From PALSA-1006 sp037140475 (GTDB taxonomy: Bacteria; Pseudomonadota; Gammaproteobacteria; Burkholderiales; Gallionellaceae), in NCBI GenBank assembly GCA_037140475.1, contig JBAXEJ010000022.1, positions 1 through 37,358 of the forward strand: a DNA stretch of 37,358 bases. Reading direction: 5' to 3'. The notes below the pieces were generated by a model. It was not told the DNA's origin. It searched no databases and saw only the letters and a program-made list of their open reading frames with translations. The position numbers were made by a program, and so were the translations under genes. Of this stretch, positions 19,060 through 26,769 are shown piece after piece. Positions within the stretch are counted from its first letter, which is position 1. Every line of letters begins with the position of its first letter.

Positions 19060-19839
19060 CTAGCGTTTGCCATTGAATTGTTCAATAGCTTCTTTCATTA
19101 CTTTAACCTGAGGGTGAACCGTTTTTTCGCTACTGCTAGTTGTCGAGGCTGGGCTGGCTTTTTTTGCGGGCTCTTTCACATGGGTCTCAGGGGGATGTTT
19201 TACTTCTGGTTTGGGGGTGACTTTGACGGGAGCAGGTTTTGTCGGAGCAGGCTTAGCAGTAGGTTTTTCTGCCACAGGGGGTGTTGGTGTCGCATGAGTA
19301 GAGGTGGGCGCACCGTGTGTTACCACGGGAGGTGCGGCAGGTGCAACGTGCGCGGAGGTTGCCGGTGCTGGTGTTGCAACAGTCGTGCTGGCAGGCAGGC
19401 TTAGCTGCTCTTCAAGTGTCGGGCGAATTTTCATTTTCACTTGCATCGGCGTAATGCTTTGAACGATTTTTGCAATTCGCTCTTCATTTTTGGTGTGCCA
19501 TTCGCTTTGCAGATTCTTTTCTTTGGCAGCGGCGAATTTAAATTTTTCTAGTTCTGCTTTAGTCGCGGATAGCGAAGTATTGAGCGAAGCAATTTCTTCT
19601 TCAATTTTGCCGAGTTGTGCCACGTTTGATTTGTTGCTGTTCATGGCAAGCACTGCGACAACCAGTGCTGCAATAGCAATGGCGGGCGCGAGGCCCATCA
19701 CGCCAAAATGAACAACAACTTTGAGTAGCACGCGCATGCGGTCGGCTTTAGATGGGGCGGCAGGCGCTCCTTCTTCACTGTGCGCACCGGGTTTGTCGTG
19801 TGCATCGGGTTTGGCTTCATGTTCTGCGTGGCTGCTCAT
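19060..19839 (-). CDS. Hypothetical membrane-anchored coiled-coil protein with Ala/Pro/Thr-rich tail
   Basis: 259 residues, ATG after AAGGAA. The first 35 residues are rich in His, Ala and acidic residues; one hydrophobic helix lies at about 43-66 (VVVHFGVMGLAPAIAIAALVVAVLAM); a coiled coil spans about 72-125; and residues 150-235 are a low-complexity Ala/Pro/Thr/Lys stretch. The short C-terminus is charged. The topology suggests an inner-membrane anchor with an extended tail. I do not recognise a family. It is divergent from the PilZ gene and separated from it by 244 bases. Confidence 0.75.
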   Translation of the reverse strand: MSSHAEHEAKPDAHDKPGAHSEEGAPAAPSKADRMRVLLKVVVHFGVMGLAPAIAIAALVVAVLAMNSNKSNVAQLGKIEEEIASLNTSLSATKAELEKFKFAAAKEKNLQSEWHTKNEERIAKIVQSITPMQVKMKIRPTLEEQLSLPASTTVATPAPATSAHVAPAAPPVVTHGAPTSTHATPTPPVAEKPTAKPAPTKPAPVKVTPKPEVKHPPETHVKEPAKKASPASTTSSSEKTVHPQVKVMKEAIEQFNGKR

Positions 19840-20083
19840 GGTATTCCTTTCACCCTAAAACAATTTAGTTGCTGACTCGAGTGTATCACCTTGAATAATA
19901 TTTTTGGCTCGGCCACACAGTTGTCGTGGCGCAGGAGCGGATAATTTATAATCGTCGCATTACCCTGTAGTCCAAGTCACGAAAAGAAAGAGAATTTGCG
20001 AGTTTATCTTTGGATGGTGGGCTGCTTACCCAGTTAAACTTAAGATTCGTGATGGTTTAAGCGCAAATATATCGGAGTGGTTT
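19840..20083. promoter_or_regulatory. Divergent intergenic region with a TATAAT at 19947-19952
   Basis: This gap separates two outward-facing genes and must hold promoters for both. On the plus strand a perfect TATAAT (19947-19952) is followed by the PilZ gene 131 bases on. The best -35 candidate, TTGTCG at 19921, is 20 bases away, which is long. GGAG five bases before the ATG at 20084 is the ribosome site. Confidence 0.4.
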
Positions 20084-21100
20084 ATGAGTTTAATGTTCGC
20101 GTCAAGCGGTGATCTCGTTATTGGCAAGCCGGTGCCTTGGGCCGTGTATGACGAATCACAAAATCCTTTGTTAGAGCAAGGCGCAATGGTGCGAGATGCG
20201 CAACATCGTGATGAGTTACTCGCCGCCGGTGCTTGTTACGAAGCGTCACTTGATATGCCCGTGATGGATGAAGTGGAAGCCCCTGTGCCGATCAAGCCGG
20301 TCAGTGCAAAAGTGGCCACTGCGCCTGCTCCGCTGCCAACGCCTAATTTAGGCAATGTTGAAAGTCCTTTTGCTGCTGCTAAAGTGTTGCCAGATCAAGT
20401 GGCGGAAGACCAAGCCAACAAACAATATACCTTCGATGATATGAGACTGAAGGTGGAAGATCGTTTGTTGTTAGAGCCACCGGCTAAATTAGGCTTGGAT
20501 AAATTGCCGGTCAAGGTGCTTGGCTACTTGCGTGGTGCAAGCCTAATAGTGACCACGCCCTTTACCCCAACCGGCCAGCGCTTGCAGTTGATCGAAAATG
20601 AAACAGTCATCATGCGTTCATTCTCTGGACAAAACGCGTTCGCGTTTGCCTGCGATGTGATACGCATTTGCCGCCTGCCCTACGAATATCTGCACTTATC
20701 TTTCCCTGAAAATATTCAAGGGATGATGATTCGCAAAGCCCCACGTGTGAAGACGCGCATTATCGCGGCGGTGCATGACAGTCATTCTGGTCCGGATAAA
20801 CAAACCTCGGCGCTCATTTCAGACATTAGCGCTAAGGGAATTTCGTTGGACTCAAAGCAGCAGTTGGGTGAAAAAGGCGAGATGCTCAATATCGCTTTTC
20901 GCGTGCAGCTACATAATGTTGAAGCATTCTTGGCGCTGAAGGGAATTATTCGCGCGGTGATAAAAAATGACGAACCGGATTCAAAATCTCCCCCAGTTCG
21001 TCATGGCATTGAGTTTCAGGATTTACAATCAAACGATAGTGTTGTGTTGCAAAGTATGATTTATCAGCAAATGATTGAGAACCCAGACAAGCTCATGTAA
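20084..21100 (+). CDS. YcgR-like PilZ-domain c-di-GMP receptor
   Basis: 338 residues. The C-terminal PilZ domain (about 212-335) has the cyclic di-GMP signature RKAPR (Arg217, Arg221) followed by DISAKG (247-252). The segment before it (about 118-210: LLLEPPAKLGLDKLPVKVLGYLRGASLIVTTP-like) resembles the YcgR-type N-terminal beta domain. The first 110 residues are poorly conserved with an Ala/Pro-rich linker. Proteins of this build link the messenger to flagellar motor or surface functions. It is the only PilZ receptor in the window and fits with the GGDEF/EAL enzymes to its left and the motB-like gene. Its stop codon abuts the stop of the convergent tal gene. Confidence 0.88.
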   Translation: MSLMFASSGDLVIGKPVPWAVYDESQNPLLEQGAMVRDAQHRDELLAAGACYEASLDMPVMDEVEAPVPIKPVSAKVATAPAPLPTPNLGNVESPFAAAKVLPDQVAEDQANKQYTFDDMRLKVEDRLLLEPPAKLGLDKLPVKVLGYLRGASLIVTTPFTPTGQRLQLIENETVIMRSFSGQNAFAFACDVIRICRLPYEYLHLSFPENIQGMMIRKAPRVKTRIIAAVHDSHSGPDKQTSALISDISAKGISLDSKQQLGEKGEMLNIAFRVQLHNVEAFLALKGIIRAVIKNDEPDSKSPPVRHGIEFQDLQSNDSVVLQSMIYQQMIENPDKLM

Positions 21101-22054
21101 TTAGAGCTTTTCGGCCAGCGCTTTTTCCAGTTTGATTTGATCGACGGTAAAGCCGCGAATACCTTCGGCTAGTTTTTCAGTTGCCATCGCATCCTGATTC
21201 ATATCCCAGCGGAATTCAGCTTCCGTCATCGAAGCCGGGCGCGCTTTGATTGCGCCGGTATAAAGCAGTTTGCGCGGCAGAACTCCTTGTGCAGCTTGCA
21301 ATTCTTCTAATAACGAAGGGCTGATGGTCAGGCGATCGCAACCCGCTAATGCCAAAATTTCTCCACTGTTGCGGAACGAGGCGCCCATGACGGTGGTTGG
21401 GTAGCCGTGTTCTTTATAGTATTGGTAGATGCGTCTAACCGAGAGCACGCCTTGATCTTCTTCAGCGGGAATTTCAGCGCGACCTTCTTTTGCTTTTTGC
21501 CAGTCGAAAATGCGTCCTACAAATGGCGAGATCAGCGTAACACCCGCTTCGGCACAGGCACGCGCTTGAGCAAAACCAAACATCAGGGTGAGATTGCAGT
21601 GAATTCCTTCGTGTTCAAGAATTTCGCCTGCGCGGATACCTTCCCAGGTGGAGGCAATTTTAATGAGTACGCGTTCATTTGAGATGCCAGCTTCGTTGTA
21701 CAAATGAATCAGCTTACGTGCTTTATCCAGCGTGGCTTTGGTATCAAACGAAAGACGTGAATCGACTTCGGTAGAGATGCGGCCCGGAACAATTTTTAGC
21801 ACTTCTAGACCAACATCAACGGCGAGTTTGTCCATCGCATCATGCGCCTGCTGATCGCGGTGGCTACTCTGCGCCTTGGCCCACGTAATGGAGTCTTGTA
21901 TTAAGGGGGCATATTCAGGCAGGGTCGCCGCTTTGAGTAAGAGAGAAGGGTTGGTGGTCGCGTCTTCAGGAAGATGCCGACGTATTGCCTCAATGTCGCC
22001 GGTGTCGGCAACGATTGCGGTCATTGGTTTTAATTGTTCGAGCAGACTGGCCAT
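21101..22054 (-). CDS. tal: Transaldolase (TalB type)
   Basis: 317 residues from the ATG at 22052-22054, chosen because AGGAG lies eight bases upstream and because the length then equals E. coli TalB; an in-frame extension of eight residues exists without support. Active-site residues fall at TalB positions: Asp17 (VADTGD), Glu96 (STEVDSR) and the Schiff-base Lys132 (LIKIASTWEG). It transfers a dihydroxyacetone unit between sedoheptulose-7-phosphate/glyceraldehyde-3-phosphate and erythrose-4-phosphate/fructose-6-phosphate in the pentose phosphate (or ribulose monophosphate) pathway. The stop TAA directly abuts that of the convergent PilZ gene. Confidence 0.97.
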   Translation of the reverse strand: MASLLEQLKPMTAIVADTGDIEAIRRHLPEDATTNPSLLLKAATLPEYAPLIQDSITWAKAQSSHRDQQAHDAMDKLAVDVGLEVLKIVPGRISTEVDSRLSFDTKATLDKARKLIHLYNEAGISNERVLIKIASTWEGIRAGEILEHEGIHCNLTLMFGFAQARACAEAGVTLISPFVGRIFDWQKAKEGRAEIPAEEDQGVLSVRRIYQYYKEHGYPTTVMGASFRNSGEILALAGCDRLTISPSLLEELQAAQGVLPRKLLYTGAIKARPASMTEAEFRWDMNQDAMATEKLAEGIRGFTVDQIKLEKALAEKL

Positions 22055-22160
22055 GGTGCGATCTCCTGTGGATTTCAAATGAAAGCGAACAGGTCAAAAA
22101 CTACGCCTTTAGTTGGCGAAACGCAAGAATTGGATATTGCCAGTTTTAAGGGATGGGCCC

Positions 22161-22191
22161 CAAAAAAATTGGGCAACCTTGCGATTGCCCA
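22161..22191 (-). terminator. Rho-independent terminator, downstream of grxD
   Basis: On the minus strand a stem TGGGCAA/TTGCCCA (22170-22176 with 22185-22191, 8-base loop) is followed by AATTTTTTT. It ends the grxD transcript about 140 bases after the stop codon and stands just upstream of the tal start, separating the two genes. Confidence 0.8.
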
Positions 22192-22206
22192 GAATAGGAG
22201 GAGAGT

Positions 22207-22317
22207 ATGAAAAAGAGTCTTTTGGACTCGATAGCTTTACACTCAGGTGAGATTTTACGGCTTCATCTCAGCAGTGCATATATGCCAAACGGCCTAGTTA
22301 TCTTTCCGTATATATAG
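22207..22317 (+). CDS. Possible small protein (36 aa), strong ribosome site
   Basis: An ATG at 22207 follows AGGAGGAG at an ideal distance and opens a frame of 36 codons (start MKKSLLDSIALHSGEILR) ending at TAG 22315-22317. It lies on the plus strand, opposite to both neighbours, in the 3' region of grxD. I recognise no family and no promoter. It may be a real small protein or a chance frame; the ribosome site is the only positive evidence. Confidence 0.35.
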   Translation: MKKSLLDSIALHSGEILRLHLSSAYMPNGLVIFPYI

Positions 22318-22332
22318 ACACACCCGAACGGG

Positions 22333-22647
22333 CTAGTCTTTTTTGCCCAGTAGAGTTTGCAATTCCCCGCTTTGAAACATTTCAGTCATGATGTCTGAGC
22401 CACCAATGAATTCACCATTAATAAAGAGCAACGGAATGGTTGGCCAATTTGCGTAGGTCTTCATTCCTTCCATGATGTCTAGGTTTTGCAACATGTTGAC
22501 GGCTAAAAACTTATCAACTCCAGACGCTTTAAGAATGCGCGCCGCATTGCTTGAAAAACCACACTGCGGAAACTGAGGCGTACCCTTCATGTAAAGCACA
22601 ACCTGGTTTTCCGTAACTTGTTGGCGAATAACTTCTTGAGCGTCCAT
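22333..22647 (-). CDS. grxD: Monothiol glutaredoxin Grx4 type
   Basis: 104 residues, ATG after AAGGA. The monothiol active site CGFS lies at 29-32 (PQCGFS) preceded by the family KGTP (21-24), and the glutathione-binding segments TIPLLFINGEFIGGSDI follow. Such proteins bind a [2Fe-2S] cluster together with glutathione and pass it on in iron-sulfur cluster delivery. Length and motifs match GrxD fully. It is transcribed alone, with its terminator at 22161-22191. Confidence 0.96.
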   Translation of the reverse strand: MDAQEVIRQQVTENQVVLYMKGTPQFPQCGFSSNAARILKASGVDKFLAVNMLQNLDIMEGMKTYANWPTIPLLFINGEFIGGSDIMTEMFQSGELQTLLGKKD

Positions 22648-22818
22648 CTGTAAATCCTTTCCTGAGTAATTATGTCGGGTATATTAATGAGGAGTGGGGA
22701 TGAGGTCAAGTATTTATCCCAGATTAATGGAGTGGGCGTGGGTGCCCCGTGACGGAGCGCTTAAAGCCACCTACAATGTGACAAGGTTTTAGTGACAATA
22801 AATGTGGAGTAAATATCG

Positions 22819-23043
22819 ATGAGTCGATTAATTTTTATCATTGTGGTGGTTGCGTTGGTCTGGTGGGTGCTTAAGTCGTATCGCAAGCAGTCTAACAATT
22901 CACAAACACCTCAATCTGCTGAAGAGATGGTGCGTTGCAAGCAATGTGGGGTGCATTTGCCGAAAAGCGAAGGCATTTTTGCGGGGGGCGAGTATTTTTG
23001 TTGTGACGCGCACCGACGTGAACGTGCTGACAGCAAAGAATAA
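22819..23043 (+). CDS. PP0621-like small membrane protein with zinc-finger-like cysteines
   Basis: 74 residues, GGAG nine bases before the ATG. One N-terminal membrane helix (3-19) is followed by a short basic/Gln-rich linker and a small domain with CKQCGVHLPKSEG and EYFCCDAHR, a Cys-x2-Cys / Cys-Cys-x2-His pattern that could hold zinc. Proteins of this pattern (PP0621 family) commonly sit directly before pilS in betaproteobacteria, as here. The function is unknown. The stop overlaps the pilS start by one base (TAATG). Confidence 0.85.
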   Translation: MSRLIFIIVVVALVWWVLKSYRKQSNNSQTPQSAEEMVRCKQCGVHLPKSEGIFAGGEYFCCDAHRRERADSKE

Positions 23044-24677
23044 TGCCTATGTGGAGTAAGCCGCCCCATAACATCTGGCCATCCACAAGATTACCCACGG
23101 CCACGCCTTTAGCAGTAGACGACTTGTGGAGGTCTCTCTATTTCTTTGGCCTTTACCGATTGACGCTTGGTGGACTGCTGATGTTGTTGGCAGTTTTCGT
23201 TGGCGGATCAATGCTGCCGTCAGAGGCCGAGCGAGTCTGGGTATTTCGTATTTGCTTGGTTTATGTCTTTTTAACACTAGGTGCGTTGGTCGGTATTCAA
23301 GTCAAACGACCTACTTTCTCTTTGCAACTAGCGTTTCAAGTCGTCACCGATATTGTTGTTATTGCAATGTTGACCTACTTCAGTGGGGGTGTGCAAAGTA
23401 ATTTAGGTATGTTGCTCTTGGTGACCTTGGCGGCAGCTGGCTTGATTAGTCGGGGTCGCATCACCTTGTTTTATGCTGCCTTGGCGAGTATCGCTATTCT
23501 GTTGGAGCACTCGTACTCAGTGCTAACTCAGGATGCTGATATTGCTCAGTTTTTACAAACTGGCATACTCAGCGCATCCTATTTTGCGGTTGCATGGTTA
23601 GCGCACACTTTATCTAAGTATGCTGTTGCGAGTGAAAGACTGGCGTTTGCTCGCGGCGTTGACCTATCCAACATGGCTGAAGCGAATCGACTGATGATTC
23701 AAGACATGCCAGATGGAGTGCTGGTCGTTGATGAACGCGGAGTAGTGCGCCAAAGCAATCCAAGTGCAGAGCGCTTGTTGGGTATTTCATTCGCACTCGA
23801 AAACAAAATTGAATTAGAAAAATATTCGCCCTTGTTAGCTGCGTTATTTGCAGCGTGGCGTCAAAACAGCGCACTGGGTAATGAGGTGCTACGGTTGCCC
23901 GATACACATCGATTAGTGCGAGTGCGTTTTTCAGCGGTACAGCGCGAGGGCTTTTGGGGTGTGGTGATTGTTTTGGAAGACATGCAGCGAGTTCAGGATC
24001 AAGCGCAACAAGTGAAACTGGCGGCATTGGGCCGACTCACAGCCAATATTGCGCATGAAGTCAGAAACCCACTTTCATCAATTAGTTACGCGGCAGAATT
24101 GCTAAAAGAAGGGCAAATAACGGCGGCACAAGCGAGGCTGACCCAAATTATTTTGGATAATACGGCACGACTCAATCGCATTGTGCAGGATGTCATGCAG
24201 TTAAATCGTCGCGACCGAGTGAATGAGGAAGAAATTGATTTAGCGCTGCGCCTATCAAGTTTAGTCGATGAGATCACCCAAACACTACGATTGGCCACGC
24301 CAGTAATTGAGGCCGAATTATTGAGTGACTGCAAAATTAAGTTTGATTGCGGTCATTTTGACCAAGTAATATGGAATTTGTGTCAAAACGCTGTTCGTTA
24401 CAGCCAGGGCAATGCAGGTGACGTTAAGTTACGAGTTAACCGTAACGATGAGGGGAGAGTCTTGTTAGACGTGATGGACAATGGCCCAGGGATTGATGCG
24501 GAAACGATGCTCAAATTATTTGAACCATTTTTCACAACAGAGGCAGGCGGCACAGGATTGGGCTTATATATAGCGCGTGAATTGTGCGAAGCTAATGGAG
24601 CAACCTTAAATTACAGCACAAGAGATGAAGGTGGTGCGTGCTTCCAAATCGCCTTCGGAGTAAACCATGAGCACTGA
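23043..24677 (+). CDS. pilS: Sensor histidine kinase PilS
   Basis: 544 residues. The N-terminal region (about 30-190) carries six hydrophobic helices. A PAS-like domain spans about 215-320 (DGVLVVDERGVVRQSNPSAERLLG). HisKA holds His338 in HEVRNPLSS, and the ATPase domain shows NLCQNAVRY, DNGPGI, the short loop EPFFTT and GTGLGLYI. This is the architecture of PilS, which phosphorylates PilR to control type IV pilus genes. The gene starts within the stop of the PP0621-like gene and overlaps pilR by 11 bases. No pilin gene is in the window. Confidence 0.92.
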   Translation: MPMWSKPPHNIWPSTRLPTATPLAVDDLWRSLYFFGLYRLTLGGLLMLLAVFVGGSMLPSEAERVWVFRICLVYVFLTLGALVGIQVKRPTFSLQLAFQVVTDIVVIAMLTYFSGGVQSNLGMLLLVTLAAAGLISRGRITLFYAALASIAILLEHSYSVLTQDADIAQFLQTGILSASYFAVAWLAHTLSKYAVASERLAFARGVDLSNMAEANRLMIQDMPDGVLVVDERGVVRQSNPSAERLLGISFALENKIELEKYSPLLAALFAAWRQNSALGNEVLRLPDTHRLVRVRFSAVQREGFWGVVIVLEDMQRVQDQAQQVKLAALGRLTANIAHEVRNPLSSISYAAELLKEGQITAAQARLTQIILDNTARLNRIVQDVMQLNRRDRVNEEEIDLALRLSSLVDEITQTLRLATPVIEAELLSDCKIKFDCGHFDQVIWNLCQNAVRYSQGNAGDVKLRVNRNDEGRVLLDVMDNGPGIDAETMLKLFEPFFTTEAGGTGLGLYIARELCEANGATLNYSTRDEGGACFQIAFGVNHEH

Positions 24678-26043
24678 TAAACGACCTGACATGACAAAGA
24701 TTCCGCGCGTCCTATTGGTCGACGACGAGCCAGATATTTTGGAACTATTGGAGTTAGCACTCATTCCTATGGGGCTAGAAGTGGCACGTGCGGCCAATGT
24801 GCGCGAGGCATATCAGCAGCTGGAGCGATCGCACTTTGAGCTTTGCTTGACGGACATGCGTATGCCAGATGGTGATGGTCTGGAGTTGGTGCGTCACATA
24901 GCTGAGCTAAATTTAGATACGCCTGTCGCCGTGATTACCGCGCACGGTAATGCTGAAAATGCCGTTGCTGCCTTGAAAGCAGGTGCTTTTGATTATTTAT
25001 CAAAGCCAATCGCATTGGATCAATTGCGAACACTTGTTAAGTCAGCGTTAAAGTTGCCAGAAAAACAAATGGCGATGCAAAGCGGAATGCCGATTTTATT
25101 AGGGCATTCATCAGCATTGCAGAAAGTGCGGGATTTGATTGAGCGAGTGGCGCGTAGTCAGGCACCGGTACACATTAGTGGTGAATCGGGCAGCGGTAAG
25201 GAATTGGCTGCCCGTTTAATCGTAGAAAAAAGTGCGCGGCACGAGCAGCCCTTTATCGCGGTGAATTGCGGCGCAATCCCAGAAAATTTAATGGAAAGCG
25301 AATTTTTTGGATACCGCAAAGGCGCATTTACCGGGGCAGAAAAAGACCGGGATGGCTTTTTTCAGGCAGCAAATGGTGGCACATTGCTTTTGGATGAGGT
25401 GGCAGACTTGCCACTCAATATGCAAGTTAAGTTACTGCGAGCCATTCAAGAAAAGCGCGTGCGCAAGGTCGGCGCAACTGAGGAGGAGCCTGTTGATGTG
25501 CGAATAATCAGTGCTACGCACCATAACTTAGCCGAGTGCGTGCAACACGGAAAATTTAGACAAGACCTGTTTTACCGATTGAACGTCATCACTTTGTTGA
25601 TGCCCGCTCTCCGCGAAATGCGCGAAGACATCGGCGAAATTGCCGGTCAAATCCTAAAACGGTTGAGCGGTGGGGAAGCGGTTAAATTTTCTGAGACTGC
25701 CATAAAGGAACTGGCTAAATACAACTTCCCAGGCAACGTGCGTGAGCTCGAAAATATTGTTGAGCGTGCATTGGCGCTACGTAGCGGCGAAGTGATTACT
25801 CCTGTTGATCTGCAGCTAGAGCCGGAGGAGCGCGCGATGACATCTGGCGGCCCAGAGATGTCGGGTGGGAAATACCCATTGACGGACTACTTAGATCGGG
25901 TGGAGCGCGAGGCAATATTAGAGGCGCTGAATCAGACAGGGTTTAATCGTACCGCTGCCGCTAAAATATTGGGTGTGACCTTCAGGGCGATGCGCTATCG
26001 CATGGAACGACTGTCAATCACCGATAAAGAGAGTGCTGAGTGA
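24667..26043 (+). CDS. pilR: NtrC-family sigma-54 response regulator PilR
   Basis: 458 residues, GGAG before the ATG. Receiver domain 14-125 with Asp63; AAA+ domain about 145-370 with Walker A GESGSGKE (172-179), the sigma-54 contact loop GAFTGA (219-224) and Walker B LLLDE (240-244); Fis-type helix-turn-helix at about 425-455 (NRTAAAKILGVTFRAMRYRM). It activates sigma-54 promoters after phosphorylation by PilS, classically that of the major pilin. It overlaps pilS by 11 bases and ampD by 4. Confidence 0.94.
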   Translation: MSTDKRPDMTKIPRVLLVDDEPDILELLELALIPMGLEVARAANVREAYQQLERSHFELCLTDMRMPDGDGLELVRHIAELNLDTPVAVITAHGNAENAVAALKAGAFDYLSKPIALDQLRTLVKSALKLPEKQMAMQSGMPILLGHSSALQKVRDLIERVARSQAPVHISGESGSGKELAARLIVEKSARHEQPFIAVNCGAIPENLMESEFFGYRKGAFTGAEKDRDGFFQAANGGTLLLDEVADLPLNMQVKLLRAIQEKRVRKVGATEEEPVDVRIISATHHNLAECVQHGKFRQDLFYRLNVITLLMPALREMREDIGEIAGQILKRLSGGEAVKFSETAIKELAKYNFPGNVRELENIVERALALRSGEVITPVDLQLEPEERAMTSGGPEMSGGKYPLTDYLDRVEREAILEALNQTGFNRTAAAKILGVTFRAMRYRMERLSITDKESAE

Positions 26044-26573
26044 AGATCAATGAAAGGGGGTGGCTAAGTGGAGTACGCCGTATTTCTTCACCAAATTTTG
26101 ATCCGCGACCACCTGGGCAAAAAGTTAATCTTCTAGTAATTCATAGTATTAGCCTGCCGCCGGAGCAATTTTCGGGGGTGGCTGTGGAGCAGTTATTTAC
26201 CAATACCCTAAATTGCGACGAGCATCCTTACTACGAAAAATTGCGAGGGGTTAAGGTGTCTGCGCACTTTTTAATAAGGCGTAATGGTGAAATAACTCAA
26301 TTTGTCTCCTGTAATCAGAGAGCTTGGCATGCTGGGGTGTCTGAGTGGTGGGGCAAAACCCGTTGTAATGACTTTTCTTTGGGCATCGAGTTGGAAGGAA
26401 GTGATTCGGTTTGCTATACCGATGCGCAGTACAAAAAACTCCAGTATCTAACCCACCGTTTAACGCGTAATTACCCTCTTAAGCAGATCGTTGGTCATGC
26501 AGATATTGCCCCCGGCCGAAAAACCGATCCAGGCCCCTTTTTTGACTGGAAGCGATACCTAAAATCGCTCTGA
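26040..26573 (+). CDS. ampD: 1,6-anhydro-N-acetylmuramyl-L-alanine amidase AmpD
   Basis: 177 residues with a GTG start inside the pilR end (GTGA overlap). Zinc ligands can be placed at His35 (VIHSISLPP), His153 (GHADIAPGRKTDPG) and Asp163, with Glu117 in LGIELEG as the catalytic residue; all match AmpD, and length is normal. The enzyme is cytosolic and removes the peptide from anhydro-muropeptides during cell-wall recycling. Its position after pilSR is common in betaproteobacteria. Confidence 0.95.
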   Translation: MKINERGWLSGVRRISSPNFDPRPPGQKVNLLVIHSISLPPEQFSGVAVEQLFTNTLNCDEHPYYEKLRGVKVSAHFLIRRNGEITQFVSCNQRAWHAGVSEWWGKTRCNDFSLGIELEGSDSVCYTDAQYKKLQYLTHRLTRNYPLKQIVGHADIAPGRKTDPGPFFDWKRYLKSL

Positions 26574-26637
26574 TATCGACCGTATATTAGCCATTAATTA
26601 TGCAGCTGGCGAAAAAATATATAGGCCGAAATTCTTC

Positions 26638-26665
26638 TTGCATAAATTTATCCATACACTAGAAT
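26638..26665 (+). promoter_or_regulatory. nrdA promoter
   Basis: TTGCAT (26638-26643) and TAGAAT (26660-26665) are separated by 16 bases, a good sigma-70-type pair. The -10 element lies inside the first NrdR box, so NrdR binding would block polymerase directly. Confidence 0.7.
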
Positions 26666-26702
26666 TAGCGAAATTTCACGAGTTGACCACTAGATGTAGT
26701 GG
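26656..26702 (+). promoter_or_regulatory. Tandem NrdR boxes upstream of nrdA
   Basis: Box 1 ACACTAGAATTAGCGA (26656-26671) and box 2 CCACTAGATGTAGTGG (26687-26702) match the NrdR box consensus (roughly ACACTATATATAGTGT); box 2 is almost perfectly palindromic. The start-to-start distance is 31 bp, three helical turns, which is the arrangement NrdR oligomers need. NrdR represses ribonucleotide reductase genes when dATP/ATP is sufficient. Confidence 0.85.
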
Positions 26703-26769
26703 TTTTTTAATATTCCGGTTTTTTAGTTTGCGAGCTAAAAAACTCAAGATTTCGATAAGGAGTTGTATT

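Noticed and set aside
18961..19404. 147-codon plus-strand frame rich in Cys, Arg and Gly
   Set aside because: It is the antisense of the Ala/Pro/Thr-rich tail gene; the odd composition comes from that low-complexity DNA.
23614..24027. 137-codon minus-strand frame within pilS
   Set aside because: It is antisense to the PAS region of pilS and has no supporting signal.
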